NCBI GenBank assembly: GCA_904393575.1
Contig: CAJFMZ010000264.1
Span: 1-37,775 of the forward strand
Direction: 5' to 3'
Source of the DNA: an uncultured Sellimonas sp.
GTDB taxonomy: Bacteria > Bacillota > Clostridia > Lachnospirales > Lachnospiraceae
Length of the DNA stretch: 37,775 nucleotides
The notes under the pieces are model-generated. The model did no database searches and had not been told where the DNA came from. It worked only from the letters and a program-made list of their open reading frames with translations. Positions within the stretch are counted from its first letter, which is position 1. Each line of letters starts with the position of its first letter. The translations under genes and the position numbers were made by a program. Of this stretch, positions 7,991 through 23,000 are shown piece after piece.

Positions 7991-8934
7991 TTTATCTCCT
8001 TTGAGAGCATTGCTGCTCCCACCAGCCCCGCATCGTTGCCGAGACTCGCCGCCCTGATGACGACGGGCGCATATCTGCCGCGCCCGAGAATTTTTGTGTC
8101 CACCATCTTCTGCAAGGGTAGCGTGAGCGCTTCCCCTTCCGCGGAAATCCCTCCGCCGATGAGCACCGCCTGCGGGCGGAACACGTTGACGATATTCGCG
8201 ATCCCCTCCGCAAGATACCCGAGATAACGCTCCACGACTTCTTTCGCCGTTTCGTCGTCCTGCCGCATTCCGTCGAACGCCGTTCTGCCGTCCGCGTTGT
8301 CCGCGCTGCCTTTGCAAAGTTCCCACATTCTGCTCTCGGGGTGGCAGGTCATCGCGTTCCTCGTCTGCCGCACAAGCGCCGAAGCCGAGGCGTATGCCTC
8401 GAAACAGCCCCTTCTGCCGCAGGAACACGGCGCGCCGTCCATGCGAATGACCTCATGCCCGAGCTCTGCGCCCGCGCCCAGCTCGCCCGTGAACAGCTTC
8501 CCGCCGAAGATGATGCCGCTCCCCACGCCCGTGCCGAGCGTGATGAGAACGATGCTCCGATATTCCTTCCCCGCGCCGCAGGCATACTCCCCGTACGCCG
8601 CCGCGTTCGCATCGTTACAAAGCGTGACGGGAATGCCGAGCAGCTCGCCCAGATCGCTTGCAAGGGGCATATTCTCCCAGCCGAGGTTTCCGCCCGTGAC
8701 GACCATTCCGTGTTCACCGTCGATGACGCCGGGGCAGCCGATGCCGACGGATTTCGGCGTGCCCATGTCCACGGTCATACCCTTGACAGCTTCCGCGATT
8801 GCGGACACGGTGGCCCCGTAATCGCAGCCCAAGGGCGTTGGGATTTTATCTTTTTTGAGAATGTTTCCGCTCTCGTCGACTGCGCCGAACTTTACGAACG
8901 TGCCGCCCAGATCGATGCCAATATGACAGCTCAT
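7987..8934 (-). CDS. ROK-family sugar kinase (probable glucosamine/GlcNAc or glucose kinase)
   Basis: 315 residues, typical length. N-terminal phosphate loop GIDLGGTFVKFGAVD; catalytic CNDANAAAYGE; second phosphate motif LGTGVGSGI; ROK zinc finger GHEVIR followed by CSCGRRGCFEAYAS. The family phosphorylates glucose, GlcNAc, ManNAc or fructose at the expense of ATP. Its ATG overlaps the NagB stop (8931-8934) and its stop overlaps the PIG-L start, so the three enzymes are produced together. Context favours an amino sugar as substrate, giving glucosamine 6-phosphate for NagB; glucokinase activity on glucose released by GH2/GH3 is the main alternative. Confidence 0.9.
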   Translation of the reverse strand: MSCHIGIDLGGTFVKFGAVDESGNILKKDKIPTPLGCDYGATVSAIAEAVKGMTVDMGTPKSVGIGCPGVIDGEHGMVVTGGNLGWENMPLASDLGELLGIPVTLCNDANAAAYGEYACGAGKEYRSIVLITLGTGVGSGIIFGGKLFTGELGAGAELGHEVIRMDGAPCSCGRRGCFEAYASASALVRQTRNAMTCHPESRMWELCKGSADNADGRTAFDGMRQDDETAKEVVERYLGYLAEGIANIVNVFRPQAVLIGGGISAEGEALTLPLQKMVDTKILGRGRYAPVVIRAASLGNDAGLVGAAMLSKEIK

Positions 8935-9653
8935 AACTTTGACGCCGCCTCTTGATCGGCAATGAGAATGCAGTCGGGGTGAAGCTGCAATACGGACGCG
9001 GGGACTTCTTCCGTCACTTCCCCTTTCGCCATCTTATATACGGCGTCCGCCTTGTTTGCCCCGCACGCCAAAATGAGAATTTTCTTCGCCTGCATGATCT
9101 GTTTAATTCCCATCGTAAACGCCTTGCGGGGCACTTCGGAGATATCGTCAAACAAGCGCGCATTGTCCTTCACCGTGCTCTCTGCAAGCGTGACAACATG
9201 CGTGCCGCTCGAAAAGGGCGTGCCCGGTTCGTTGAACGCGATGTGCCCGTTGCTGCCAAGCCCCAACAGCTGGATGTCGCGCGGGAGCTGTTCCAAAAGC
9301 TCATCGTACCGCGTGCACTCCTTCGCCTCGTCCTCCGCCATGCCGTTTTCAATGTTGGTGTTCTCGGGATCTATATCCAACCCGTCAAAGAGATTTTTGC
9401 GCATGAAATACGCATAACTCTGCGGGTGCGTCTTTGCAAGCCCCTTATACTCGTCCAGATTGACCGTACGGATATGCGCGTAACTTGTGCCGTGCTTTTC
9501 ATGATCGGCAATCATATATGCGTACAGCCCCAGCGGCGTGGTGCCTGTAGCCAACCCTAAAACAGCGTACGGGTTGTCCTTCACGACTTCCAGCATTGTC
9601 TGCGCCGCCAATGTAGATAACGTTTCATAATCTTTGGTAACGATGATCTTCAT
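8931..9653 (-). CDS. nagB: Glucosamine-6-phosphate deaminase
   Basis: 240 residues. Motifs in order: GLATGTTPLGLY (phosphate binding), NLDEYKGL (general-base Asp), LLGLGSNGHIAFNEPG (catalytic His and Glu loop; Asn before Gly as in Bacillus enzymes), and TMGIKQIMQAKKI near the C-terminus. It converts glucosamine 6-phosphate to fructose 6-phosphate and ammonia. Shorter than the E. coli enzyme and without its allosteric C-terminal part, like Gram-positive forms. I chose ATG 9653; an ATT twelve bases upstream is not needed. It lies 45 bp after the GH127-like gene with no clear promoter between, so it probably ends the glycan operon together with the kinase and deacetylase. Confidence 0.95.
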   Translation of the reverse strand: MKIIVTKDYETLSTLAAQTMLEVVKDNPYAVLGLATGTTPLGLYAYMIADHEKHGTSYAHIRTVNLDEYKGLAKTHPQSYAYFMRKNLFDGLDIDPENTNIENGMAEDEAKECTRYDELLEQLPRDIQLLGLGSNGHIAFNEPGTPFSSGTHVVTLAESTVKDNARLFDDISEVPRKAFTMGIKQIMQAKKILILACGANKADAVYKMAKGEVTEEVPASVLQLHPDCILIADQEAASKL

Positions 9654-9698
9654 AATAATTTCCAATGTAGCCCAATTAAGTCTTCAATAAAAAATTTG

Positions 9699-11690
9699 CT
9701 ATTCAATCACAGGAAAAATAGAAATTCTCAAACGTGTAGTTGCATAAGGCACAAGTTTCACAATTTCCTCTTTCTCTGTTTGAGATAATGAAAAATTCCT
9801 GACCCTTGGAGTAAATAATGCCTTCTTATGAACAATTGTCCCCTTCCCGCGCGGTGTCTTTCTTGTCAAAAAAGCATTTACCTTTCTCAGTTTCCAAGCC
9901 GGAATGCCATGCACCACAACATCGATCGACAATCCGCTGTTCCCTGCGCGCCAAGGTTCTTCCTGTACCGAGGCGGTACTGCGAAATATGGGATCGATTT
10001 CCCGCACAGACGGCATACCGTAGTTCCATTTGCTCCCCGGGTACAATGCGTAGTGCGGAAAATCCTCATTGTTCCGATCACGTAACCCTAAAATGATTTT
10101 TTCTTCACGGATCGGAAGAGCATATAACAGCGGTCCCTTTTTCAGGCTCACTCCGCCGGCATTTTGTATAAACTCTATTTTATCTTCAAACTCCAAATCT
10201 ATTACATCGCCATCAGAAAAAATCCTGTCGATACGGATCATGCTTCCTTCCAGACGATAAGAATAATCTCTTCCATTGATTGAAATATGCGTTCTGACCG
10301 CCCATGACGGCACACGAAGCCGCAATGAAAATTCCGCCGTACCCTCCGTTTTTATATAAAATTTTACAGAATTCCTAAACGGATATGATGTTTTTTCTTC
10401 TATTTCCACGAAGGATCCGCGGACTTCCGTCCTGCATACCGACGGCGCGTACAGAAATGCAATCAGCCCTTCGCGATCGCACATCCAGCTCCGCGCAACG
10501 TAATTCGGCATAAATCTGTGCACATTCCCCGCGCAGCACGACAAGAACTTTTCGGGCGCATAAGACATCCAATCTTCCCCTCGGAAAAAGAAAAGATGAT
10601 TTGACGTATCGTCGGCAAGGACCTGATTCGGGCAGGAAAAATACTGTTCTCCTCTAAAATCGTCATCCACCGCCCCGAGCCCGGCATTAAACACCGCATT
10701 CTCGATCCAATCGCCATATTTTCCGTCGCCCGTTATCATAAAAAGATATCCGAGCGCCCATGTCAGATCGGATATGTCGCACGTCTCATGCGCCGCCTGG
10801 GAATCGCTGTTCCCGTTCAGATACTCCGACGAACTATTAACGCCGTCAATGAGCATCTGATCACGATAAAGTTTATCGAAAGCGTTAACCGCCGCACGTT
10901 TATAAATTTCTTTTTTCGTGTAGAGATATAAAATTGCCGGAAGTTTACATATTTCATTATAAGTTACACCATGATTGCGACACACTTTCCGATCGGAAAG
11001 CATCCCCTGCAATGTCAGGTCTCTCATTTCAGCCCCTTCCGGAGCGTCGGAATCATCTGCATAAATCTGATTAAATACCGCATAAGCCTCTTCCGACATT
11101 TCCAAAAAGCGCTCGTCTTTTGTTTTTCCGTATAACCATAACGCGCATTCTATGGCGGATATATCCCTCACGGCAATGATCCTCGCCCCGCTCGGCGATT
11201 TTATCCGCTCTTTCAGATCCGCACGGATATAGTGTTTTTTTAATGCTTCCAATATACGACCGTCTCCTGTCGCCTCATACTCCGCAATCAGCGCGCGGAA
11301 ATAAACAGAATGCGCCCAAAGCATTCCGTCTTTCAGAAAAGACGGTCCGATATATCCGTCCGCATCCGCGTTTTCAATAGCAGGATATATCTTGCCCTCG
11401 GCATACTCGATCAGTTTTTTATCATCGATCAGCCATCCGCAACGAATCATTCCATCAATCCAGTAAGCATTCTGTTCAAAAGGAGTCCATGCGTCATCGG
11501 TGCAGTTCAGCCCGCCAAGAAAATTTTCATCCTCTCCGACGACAATATCCTTTTCCCCTTCCCAATATTTTGTGACGAACGGTTTGCCGATCCTGCCCAT
11601 ATTCCCCGTCAGTCCGCTCGCCTGCGTTTTTAAAAACCGCTCGATCCAGCCGCCGGCTTTCAGTTCGCACAATCTTAATTCATGAATCAT
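9699..11690 (-). CDS. GH127-like (DUF1680) beta-L-arabinofuranosidase-type glycoside hydrolase
   Basis: 663 residues, the usual size. The (alpha/alpha)6 barrel holds the zinc/cysteine active site: E302 and C304 in HETCDISDLTWALGYLF, and C385-C386 in FLSCCAGNVHRFMPN, matching the E-x-C and C-C-x-x-N layout in which a zinc-bound Cys is the nucleophile. A C-terminal beta region follows (TAEFSLRLRVPSWA, DGDVIDLEFEDKIE). The family (GH127, GH146 and relatives) mostly releases beta-L-arabinofuranose; subfamily and sugar cannot be set here. No signal peptide, so it acts on imported oligosaccharide. ATG at 11690 or 11683, with only a weak GAAG ribosome site. It is 30 bp after the GH2 gene in the same operon. 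Confidence 0.88.
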   Translation of the reverse strand: MIHELRLCELKAGGWIERFLKTQASGLTGNMGRIGKPFVTKYWEGEKDIVVGEDENFLGGLNCTDDAWTPFEQNAYWIDGMIRCGWLIDDKKLIEYAEGKIYPAIENADADGYIGPSFLKDGMLWAHSVYFRALIAEYEATGDGRILEALKKHYIRADLKERIKSPSGARIIAVRDISAIECALWLYGKTKDERFLEMSEEAYAVFNQIYADDSDAPEGAEMRDLTLQGMLSDRKVCRNHGVTYNEICKLPAILYLYTKKEIYKRAAVNAFDKLYRDQMLIDGVNSSSEYLNGNSDSQAAHETCDISDLTWALGYLFMITGDGKYGDWIENAVFNAGLGAVDDDFRGEQYFSCPNQVLADDTSNHLFFFRGEDWMSYAPEKFLSCCAGNVHRFMPNYVARSWMCDREGLIAFLYAPSVCRTEVRGSFVEIEEKTSYPFRNSVKFYIKTEGTAEFSLRLRVPSWAVRTHISINGRDYSYRLEGSMIRIDRIFSDGDVIDLEFEDKIEFIQNAGGVSLKKGPLLYALPIREEKIILGLRDRNNEDFPHYALYPGSKWNYGMPSVREIDPIFRSTASVQEEPWRAGNSGLSIDVVVHGIPAWKLRKVNAFLTRKTPRGKGTIVHKKALFTPRVRNFSLSQTEKEEIVKLVPYATTRLRISIFPVIE

Positions 11691-11720
11691 AGTTTCTTCG
11701 CTCGCATTCAGGAAATTATT

Positions 11721-16852
<5,132 letters not shown>

Positions 16853-16874
16853 TGCAACCCTCCGCAATTCTCAA

Positions 16875-18617
16875 TCAATATACATTTATTCCGAACACCC
16901 GCGCCTTCTCGTCGCCGTAGGTTTCCAAAAGACGGATCACGATCTTATCCGCAACGACGCCTTCGCAGTCCAGACGGCAGAACCGGAGCTGATTTTCGTT
17001 CTGTTCGATTCTGTGGATCAATTGATCCTGCAAGTAAAACTCCGCACAGAAACGCCTGATGAGCGACGAAGGGATCGGCTTTTGACTGCTTCTTATCGCA
17101 TCGGACAGCGTGATCGTGAGTTCAGAAGAAAGATCGGAATCAAACCTCAGCACGACGCTTTTCGGTTTTTTCGGCGACGCCCACTGAATGCAGATCCATT
17201 CGCCGTCTTTTCGCATCCCGTCCGACTGCCAGCAGTTTATCTTTGCTCCGATATTGCGCAGAATCCCGTTTGTTACATTGCTTAGAGTATCCTGTCCGCC
17301 GGAACAGCTCAGTTCCCCCTGCAATGCGAGATCGTCGTCGGTGATCAGTTTCAGTCCGGGAAGATAACAATCGTCTTTCATGAGGAGCTCTTGAAGAACC
17401 TCTATTCTCTCACCCAGATCCCGCGGGGAAAGACGGCGGCGGACGCAAAGAGCAGCCGCCGTTCCGACGGCTTGTCCCACGACGGCACAGGTCCCCATTA
17501 CCCGCGTAGAGGCGAACGCGATATGAGAAACGCTGATCGCTCTGCCCGCAAGGAACAGATTCCCGATATTGCGCGAATACAGACAGCGGTAAGGAATCCC
17601 GTAGCATCCTTCAACGTCCACATACGAATTGGGAGGAAGAGACGCGCAGTTCAGACCTTCGGGAATATGTAGATCGATATTCCAGCCGCCATAGGCGACA
17701 ACGTCCTGAAATGCCGTATGAGAGACGAGATCCTGCTCGCGCAGAACATAATCGCCCGTAAGCCTGCGGCTTTCGCGCTTTGCGGGGAAGGGCGCGATCC
17801 AATCGAGCGCGTAATTCTCGGCGTGATGCCCTTCCGTATTTTTGATGTGATCCCACACCCCGAACAACATTTTTGAAAGTTCGGAATATATTTTATCCTG
17901 TTCCCCGATAATGTCCTCTGCTCCCGCTTCTATCCACCAATATCCGGATGTAATCTCCCGATGATCGCGGAAGTTCAGATCCTCTTCGGTATAACGGTAC
18001 GCCCATGACGGCGCAGCAAAGGGCATCCGACGTCCCATATCCTTCGCCGTAAACATAAGCGAGCTTCCCATTACCCTGCGATCCGAACATGCGAGCGCGT
18101 GCGGCTCTCCAAAGACATCCTTCCCTTCTCTGCCGTACATAAAGTCCGCTCCCGCCTGAAACCCGATATACCCGTCGCCTGTCGCGTCGACGAATATATC
18201 CGCAGAAAAACAAAATCGTTTTTCCGTGGTGCTCTGCACGGCGGAGAGCTCGCAAATCTTGTTGTCTTCCGTTCTGACGTCAATGATCCGCGTATTTAAA
18301 AACAGTTCCAATCCTTCCTGCCCGATGACCGCGTCAAGAAAGATATAGTCCTGCACATTGAACGACTGCTGAGGATTTGCAAACCTATTTTTCAGCAAAA
18401 GCTCTTCAATGATGCCTGTTTCGCGCAGGTTCGGTTTGTTGGCGTGAATGTCGGCGCCGCAGATATGCATACGCACTTCGCTCGACGCATTTCCGCCGAG
18501 CACGGGGCGATCCTGAACGAGCGCCGTATGCGCGCCGTGGCGCGCGGCTGCAAGCGCCGCGCACATTCCGGACACTCCTCCGCCGACTACAACAACATCA
18601 AATTGTTTTTTCTCCAT
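16875..18617 (-). CDS. FAD-dependent oxidoreductase (FAD_oxidored family) with extra C-terminal beta domain
   Basis: 580 residues from ATG 18617. N-terminal dinucleotide fold VVVVGGGVSGMCAALAAARH, then RPVLGGNASSEVR, and the second FAD motif ADIFVDATGDGYIGFQAGAD; NLFLAGRAISVSHIAF and a late Gly-rich segment VMGTCAVVGQAVGTAAAL complete the FAD site by about residue 430. The remaining ~140 residues (from GGQDTLSNVTNG through EWICIQWASPKKPKSVVLRF) resemble a discoidin/F5-F8 type or CBM32-like beta sandwich. These oxidoreductases are frequent in polysaccharide loci of gut Firmicutes, Lentisphaerae and Bacteroidetes, but substrates are largely unknown. No export signal, so the beta domain would bind sugar inside the cell. 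Placed between the Gfo/Idh/MocA and GH3 genes. Confidence 0.85.
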   Translation of the reverse strand: MEKKQFDVVVVGGGVSGMCAALAAARHGAHTALVQDRPVLGGNASSEVRMHICGADIHANKPNLRETGIIEELLLKNRFANPQQSFNVQDYIFLDAVIGQEGLELFLNTRIIDVRTEDNKICELSAVQSTTEKRFCFSADIFVDATGDGYIGFQAGADFMYGREGKDVFGEPHALACSDRRVMGSSLMFTAKDMGRRMPFAAPSWAYRYTEEDLNFRDHREITSGYWWIEAGAEDIIGEQDKIYSELSKMLFGVWDHIKNTEGHHAENYALDWIAPFPAKRESRRLTGDYVLREQDLVSHTAFQDVVAYGGWNIDLHIPEGLNCASLPPNSYVDVEGCYGIPYRCLYSRNIGNLFLAGRAISVSHIAFASTRVMGTCAVVGQAVGTAAALCVRRRLSPRDLGERIEVLQELLMKDDCYLPGLKLITDDDLALQGELSCSGGQDTLSNVTNGILRNIGAKINCWQSDGMRKDGEWICIQWASPKKPKSVVLRFDSDLSSELTITLSDAIRSSQKPIPSSLIRRFCAEFYLQDQLIHRIEQNENQLRFCRLDCEGVVADKIVIRLLETYGDEKARVFGINVY

Positions 18618-18676
18618 ACAGTTTGTAACCCCCGTACGCAACTTTCATCCGAAAATTCAGCAGAACGCCGAACGCA

Positions 18677-19915
18677 TCAATTTTTCAGATCGTCGATCTG
18701 AACACACCCGCCGTTCAGACGCGACTGTTCAGCCGCAAACGCCATCAGATGGCTTTCAACAGAAACATCGAGATAAGAAACGCTGTCGTCTTCCTGCCCG
18801 CATAATACACGGTAAATGCTTCTCATCATTTCTTCATCTCCGCCGCAATGTCCGCCGACAGCATTCTGCGGGAGTTCCGGAATTACCTGACGGGAAGGCG
18901 CGCCAAATGGACGAACTTCGATCAGGTTGTGCTCCATATGCCCGTAAAGCTCTGCTTTTGTGCCGTAGATCTTGATATCGCGGTATATTTCCTGCGAAAA
19001 CGCCGTCATTGTATGGCAAACCGTACTGCCCTTTTCAAATGCCATAATAGTTACCTGATGATCTACGACATCGTTGTCTGAGCGGAATACGCAGCGATCA
19101 TATTGCGTTTTGCGCAGATCGGCAAGGATATTTTCCTCGGACTGCCCCCGCGCGCAAAAATAACGTGCAAACTGATTCCGGACGGGATCGGGCGACGTAT
19201 ATAATTCCTGCGCGCGATACGGACACTCTTTCAATGCGCACTCCGAACAAAATTCTGCGGATCCCTTCGGGGCATTTTCCTGCTTATAAAACGATAAACT
19301 GCCATAAGATGCCACCGAAACACACTTACGGGATAACAGCCAGCAAAAAATATCCATATCGTGACAGCATTTCGCGAGGATCATCGGAGATGATTCGTCC
19401 GAGCGTCTCCACGGTCCACGCACATAACTGTGGGCATAGTGAAAATAGCCCACATTTTCACTCGCGTGAATCGAGACGATATCCCCCAATTCCCCCGCTT
19501 TGATAATCTTTTTGATCGCAGAGTAAAAAGGCGTGTAGCGCAGGACGTGACATACCAACACCTTCCTTCCCAAACGTTTGCAAGTACGATATATAGAAAG
19601 ACAATCTTCCGGATTATTCGCAATAGGCTTTTCCAATAATAAATCGTAGCCCGCATTCATCATTGCCACGGCGTGTTCGCGATGCTGCGCATCCTGCGTG
19701 CAGATCACAACCAAATCGATTGTATAGCGCATTTTCAGGAAGTCCTCATAGCGCTCGAAGACGGGAACTCCTTTACAGTTCCGTTTCGCCTCCATAATGC
19801 GCGCCTGATTATTTTCTATAATCGCAACGAGTTTGAATTCCTGCGGATGCGCAACCGCATAGGAGGCGTAAATCGCTCCTCTCTGTCCATAACCGAATAT
19901 AGCAATCGTTTTCAT
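18677..19915 (-). CDS. Gfo/Idh/MocA-family NAD(P)-dependent sugar dehydrogenase
   Basis: 412 residues. N-terminal Rossmann fold IAIFGYGQRGAIYASYA, the family signature LLLEKPIANNPEDC with the catalytic Lys, then RYTPFY and a C-terminal sheet with KCCHDMDIFCWLLS holding the conserved His. An unusual insertion FCSECALKECPYRAQ has three Cys and could bind a metal. The family oxidises or reduces sugar hydroxyls, often at C2 or C3, or cleaves glycosides by a redox mechanism (GH109). Start ATG 19915 has AGAGG; the leader is short because a strong hairpin (19943-19975) lies only 27 bp upstream. With two FAD oxidoreductases it suggests oxidative handling of a sugar or glycoside in the cytoplasm. Confidence 0.9.
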   Translation of the reverse strand: MKTIAIFGYGQRGAIYASYAVAHPQEFKLVAIIENNQARIMEAKRNCKGVPVFERYEDFLKMRYTIDLVVICTQDAQHREHAVAMMNAGYDLLLEKPIANNPEDCLSIYRTCKRLGRKVLVCHVLRYTPFYSAIKKIIKAGELGDIVSIHASENVGYFHYAHSYVRGPWRRSDESSPMILAKCCHDMDIFCWLLSRKCVSVASYGSLSFYKQENAPKGSAEFCSECALKECPYRAQELYTSPDPVRNQFARYFCARGQSEENILADLRKTQYDRCVFRSDNDVVDHQVTIMAFEKGSTVCHTMTAFSQEIYRDIKIYGTKAELYGHMEHNLIEVRPFGAPSRQVIPELPQNAVGGHCGGDEEMMRSIYRVLCGQEDDSVSYLDVSVESHLMAFAAEQSRLNGGCVQIDDLKN

Positions 19916-19942
19916 AAATAACCTCTTGTATTGATTTTACAA

Positions 19943-19975
19943 CGGGCGGATCCTGCATCCCGCAAGATCCGCCCG
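19943..19975 (-). terminator. Hairpin between the surface-protein and enzyme halves of the operon
   Basis: Perfect 10-bp GC-rich stem CGGGCGGATC (19943-19952) with GATCCGCCCG (19966-19975), 13-nt loop. On the minus strand it is followed by TTGTAAAATC, a poor T tract, so it may be a partial terminator or an mRNA-stabilising 3' end for the upstream gene. No clear promoter fits in the 27 bp before the next start. Confidence 0.6.
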
Positions 19976-20007
19976 CGCTTCATACTGTTGGCTCGGAGTT
20001 CCCGCAA

Positions 20008-23000
20008 TCAGACAGTTGCTTCCGTATATACATACGAACCGAATGTAACGGAATTTTCCGTAAACTCCCATACGTCGCCGAAGGAGGCAAACGCTTCACT
20101 TTTTGCCGTATACACTTCGGAATAAGAACTCGCTCCGTAAATATCGTATCCCGCTGCGAGATTATCAAAATTCCGCGCAAGATAGGGCGTCTCGTCCGCT
20201 TTTGCACTGCCCGCCGCACCGTTCTGCACTGCGCCGAACACATACAGCGAATCTGTAACACTGTTCTCGTATGCAAGTCCGTAAGCCGCATGACGGTCTG
20301 TCGCGGAGACGGAGCTCGCACAGATACGGATAATAATCTTTTCCAGATGCGCGCCGCCTTTCACGATGAACGCCAGAGTTCCGAAACGATCTATTTGCGG
20401 CATATCCGCCATCTCGATATAGACGTTGCTGACCGTTCCGCCGGCAATGGCCCGCGTCAAAAATCCGGTATTCTTTGCATTCGCGCCTGCAAAACTGTTG
20501 GCGTGTTCCTCACCCGTCTCCGGAACGATATATTTCCCTCCCGTCACGGTTTTTCCGCCGATCACGGCAACGTTTTTCAGAACGGACTGCGACGTCAGGA
20601 TCCCGAACATTCCGCCAGCGCCCGCCTGAACGTTATAGATCGCATGGCCTCTTCCGTCCAAAGTTCCGTACCATCCAAGGCGCGCCATTTCGTCGCCCGA
20701 AGGCGCTCCCGTCCCGTCATCGGTCCACCCGGGGCTCATAGTAAATTCAAAATATTCGCCGCCCTTATTGATATCTGCCGCAAGTACAAAATATCCGTCA
20801 CGATACTGCGACGTATCGGTCGACGCAACCTGTCCTGCCTTGGTTCCCTTGTAATACTTGCTTTGAATAAGTCTGAACTCGTCAAGGTCATTGATGACCA
20901 TCGTTACGAACAAGAACTGCTGTTCATAAACTTTATCCTCTGTTTCCATGATCAGCCGATAGGTCTGCCCGACCGAGAGAGCGGCAAGCGCATTCTCTGC
21001 AACCGTATATTGCCCATCCGAGAAACTGAACGCAGCGGAATAATCCTCGCCGTCGATCAGCGCCGCGGATGCAGACTCGGTTACGCCGTCGTATGTGAAT
21101 CCGGCAAGCTCGAAATCGGATGTCCCCGCAAGGATTTCATGCGGTTTCTCCGTGATCGTAATATCTCCTGCAATCTCCGCGCCGGAAATGCGGTACGTTG
21201 TTTCGTTGATTTTTTCAACGGGAATCACGCTCCCGTCCGCATCGGTCACGATAACTGCAAGGTAGTAATCCTCCGCCGTGACGTCTGCCGTAAACCGGTA
21301 ATCCACATCGGGATACGCTTCTGTATTGCCGGAGAATGTGACGTTGTCCGTATCCGTAAACTCAACGCGGTATGCATCGGACTGCGTCACCGTAACGGTG
21401 ACCGCGATATCGCCGGTGACGGTTTCTCCTGCAATGGTATAAAGACCATCTTTCGGTTCGATCGGATATTCGATCCCGCCGATCGTCACGGTAACGATTG
21501 CCACTCCTTCCGCCGGCTCGCCGATTCGGAATGTAATCTCCTGCCCGAGCGACGCAACGTTCTCCGTTACGCCTGTAATCTCCGAAACAAGTCCGCTTTC
21601 ATCTGTGACGGTGAATGTATACTTCGCCTCTTCATATACGGCGTACAGCGTGACCTTCCCCGCGGAGTCAGGCTTCCCGACCAAGGGAACGCCGCCTGCC
21701 GTATCTATCGGCTCTCCATTCGGCTCCGTCGCCCATCCGACGAACCTGTATCCGATCTGAGCTTTCGGTACGGGAAGTACAGCCTCGGAGTACACCTTCA
21801 ACGCCCTTTCGGAAAATGTTTCTTTCGTATTTCCCGTCGCCGTATTATCAAATACGAACGTCCGGTTCAGATCGAAAATACCGTCCGGAGTAACCGTCGC
21901 ATAAGGCTGTCCGGGCCATGTGACGTCCTTCTCGTCCGTATAGAACCACATCGTCCCGCCGCTCGTAGCTTTTCCTTTAAACGCGTTCGTATCTCCGCTC
22001 TCGCCGATCTGGTCGCAGCGGTGACGGAAAAGAACATACAGATCGGAATATACGTCGCTGCCGTCAGATTGCTGCGGCAGATCCATAATCCCGTTCGGGA
22101 TATAAATCTCGTATGTGGTGACGAAATATCCGTTGCTGCCTGCAACAAGCCCCGCGGCATTCCCCTGCGTTTTTGTCGTAAAGCTGCCCGCATGCGACTT
22201 ATCGACCGAAACAGCCGTCGTGAGCCCCTTCACAAAGTAGTCGTATTCCTGATCCGAATCCGCGATATGTCCGTCGGGATACAATCTGTAATTGACATAT
22301 TTCTGATAGTTCGGACTGTACCAGCCGAATTGCACGTAATCGACGATGTCCGGACAACCGGAAGGAGAGGCGCCGTTGAAGTACACGACCGTGTTCGCGC
22401 GGACCTGAACGGCAAGATACATTCCGTCGTCCGTGCGCTTCCCGTACAATTTCATGTAGTTTGCATTTGAGCCGTTCGTGTATTCGAGCGCATGACTTCC
22501 GTATTCATTCTCGGAAATTACGCCGTCCACACCGTCTTTTGCAATCGCGCTTTCAATGCCGCCGACGGATATAATGCTTGTGTTTGCAGCGTCATCCGTA
22601 CCCTTGCCGATCTCACCGACGGGCAGACCCCAACTGCTGTTGTAAGAGTAACTGTATTGGGCATTCGGGGAATAAACCGTGTCCTGATATGTTTTATGAT
22701 TGTTGAAGTTGATGATGAGCATACCGACGTAAACACGCGTATCGGCAAGATTTTCCGCCGAAAAATCTGCTGCCGTGTAACCGAGGTCAGCGTTCAGAAT
22801 CGCGCTGACAGGCATCAGACCTTCCAGCGTATATTCATACGCACCCGACTCTCCCGAAACCTTGGCAACGGCGCGGCTCGTGTCCGTTCCGCCGGTGTAT
22901 CCGTCCACATTCACACCGAAGTACGGTCCGGCAGAACTTTTTGCGCTTCCGTCCTTTCTGCCGAGCTGGAAGCGGATCCCGTCCGAGAATAATACGTTTT

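Noticed and set aside
7991-8428. N-terminal extension of the PIG-L gene
   Set aside because: Arg/Gly-rich sequence antiparallel to no domain and overlapping the ROK kinase in another frame; ATG 7990 has AAAGGAGAT.
8931-9653. Loss of the catalytic Asp in NagB (GSNGHIAF)
   Set aside because: Asn at this position is normal in Gram-positive NagB as I recall it; His and Glu of the loop are present.
20290-22470. 726-codon open frame on the plus strand
   Set aside because: It is fully antisense to the 1476-residue lipoprotein, is rich in Arg/Cys/His with no domain, and has no ribosome site. A shadow of codon bias, like the long plus-strand frames at 3360-4646, 11682-13001, 15038-16324 and 28540-30147.
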